Assembly (NCBI GenBank): GCA_012295275.1
Contig: CM022668.1
Coordinates: 12,890,522-12,910,521 of the forward strand
Reading direction: 5' to 3'
Source of the DNA: Chrysomallon squamiferum
Taxonomy: Eukaryota > Mollusca > Gastropoda > Neomphalida > Peltospiridae
Length of the DNA: 20,000 nucleotides
The translations under genes were made by a program, and so were the position numbers. The notes under the pieces were generated by a model. It did not search any database and was not told where the DNA came from. It worked only from the letters and a program-made list of their open reading frames with translations. Of this stretch, positions 19,352 through 20,000 are shown piece after piece. The number at the start of each line of letters is the position of its first letter. The first letter of the stretch is position 1.

Positions 19352-19488
19352 AAGTTTAACAATGACTGGTGGATTGGCAGGCTGGTCAAGGAGGGCTGCG
19401 ATGTCCGCTTTATTCCCAGTCCGGCAAAGCTCGAGCACTTGAGAGTTCAGTCCGGAAGTGGTGGTCGCTCAGGGAAACTTTACACTAG
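19352..19488 (+). CDS. Cav-beta exon C: second part of SH3 and start of HOOK
   Basis: Internal coding exon of 45 full codons plus two bases (phase 2 end); acceptor CTCTCACAG, donor ACACTAG|GTGAGG. The product begins [16 protein letters not shown], the hallmark SH3 core of calcium channel beta subunits, continues with [13 protein letters not shown] and ends [12 protein letters not shown] plus a split codon (Ser or Arg, depending on the next exon), the entry to the variable HOOK region. The residue before FIPSP is Arg (CDVRFIPSP), where vertebrate beta subunits have Gly. The next exon, second SH3 strand and guanylate kinase-like domain lie beyond the window. The last 17 bases plus donor have been amplified into the adjoining intron as a minisatellite, and continued reading past the donor meets TGA at 19490-19492. 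Confidence 0.97.
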
Positions 19489-19912
19489 GTGAGGAAACTT
19501 TACACTAGGTGAGTAAACCTTTTTCACACTAGGTGAGTAAACATTTTTCACACTAGGTGAGTAAAACTTTACACTAGGTGAGTCAAACTTTACACTAGGT
19601 GAGTAAACTTTTTCGCACTAGGTGAGTAAATGTTTTCAAACTTTTCACTAGGTGAGTAAACTTTATTAATATGTGAGAAACTTTATACTAGTTGAGTAAA
19701 CTTCACACTAGGTGATTAATCTTTATTAATAAGTGAGAAACTTTATGCTGTGTAAACTTTATTAAATGAGAAACTTTAGGATAAGTAAACTTTATTAATA
19801 AATTAGAAAGTTCACAACAGGTAAATGTTATTATTAGGTAAACATTTTTGTGAGAAACTACATTCTGGGTAAACATTTTTTTTTTTAGTGATAAACTTCA
19901 CATCAAGTAAGT
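19472..19912 (+). repeat. donor-derived minisatellite after exon C
   Basis: The exon C end plus donor, AAACTTTACACTAG|GTGAG, is tandemly repeated with a 20-24-bp (once 30-bp) unit. Intact ACTAG|GTGAG cores have GT at 19489 (genuine), 19509, 19533, 19557, 19578, 19599, 19622 and 19652. A damaged core (GTGATT) has GT at 19712. Beyond about 19660 units decay to AAACTTTATTAATA, AAGTGAGAAACTT and GTAAAC forms. All intact downstream copies carry GTGAGT, a better donor consensus than the first copy's GTGAGG. Confidence 0.95.
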
Positions 19913-20000
19913 ATCAAACACACAGTTATCTTTACAAATTACAAAACTTTATTTTAGACAAACTAATTTTAAAACTTAACTCACAGTATTAACTCATAAT
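19913..20000 (+). other. start of the next intron, continuing past the window
   Basis: AT-rich intronic sequence with no further exon before the right edge. Confidence 0.6.

Overview
This is a eukaryotic nuclear genome window: very AT-rich, packed with microsatellites and minisatellites, and almost gene-free, with short coding exons bounded by canonical GT/AG splice sites. The only conserved protein-coding content is three consecutive + strand exons (17077-17193, 18479-18601, 19352-19488). They encode the start of the conserved core of a voltage-gated calcium channel beta subunit (Cav-beta, CACNB family): the pre-SH3 helix, then the two halves of the first SH3 block ([36 protein letters not shown]). 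The protein wording and the repeat-rich, long-intron setting suggest a lophotrochozoan, most plausibly a mollusc. That placement is inference.

Layout. Positions 1-6215 hold no gene I can support: CA, TA, GA, CT, TTTA, TAG/ACT and AAT microsatellites, a seven-copy higher-order repeat (1371-2345) and a nested inverted repeat (4237-4322). Positions 6216-6812 stand out as a CpG-richer, low-repeat island. It ends in a 35-codon open frame (6708-6812) with an in-frame upstream stop and a phase-0 splice donor, which matches the phase-0 acceptor of the first conserved exon. I propose it as an alternative first coding exon of the same gene. Positions 6813-17076 would then be a ~10.3 kb intron of simple repeats, with a ~30-bp minisatellite (about 12310-12770), a promoter-like patch (14330-14650) and a ~900-bp ATC/ACT triplet field running up to the acceptor at 17077.

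The striking feature is at the exon edges. Four of the five splice boundaries around the three conserved exons have been locally copied into the adjacent intron, each copy keeping exon-edge sequence plus splice-site sequence. The first exon's 3' end and donor occur nine times, separated by TG/CTGT tracts. The second exon's acceptor occurs five times in A-B-A-A-B subtype order. Its donor end has one diverged copy 218 bp downstream. The third exon's donor has become a ~20-24-bp minisatellite with eight intact ACTAG|GTGAG cores. Extending an exon to any intact extra site gives a premature stop. However, the first-exon copies can also be read as phase-0 microexons of 15 or 27 nt that would insert LEKAK-like segments in frame. 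Whether this is neutral slippage, a decoy-site system or a microexon array cannot be settled from sequence alone.

The gene continues beyond the right edge: the third exon ends in phase 2, and the second SH3 strand, HOOK and guanylate kinase-like domain are absent.
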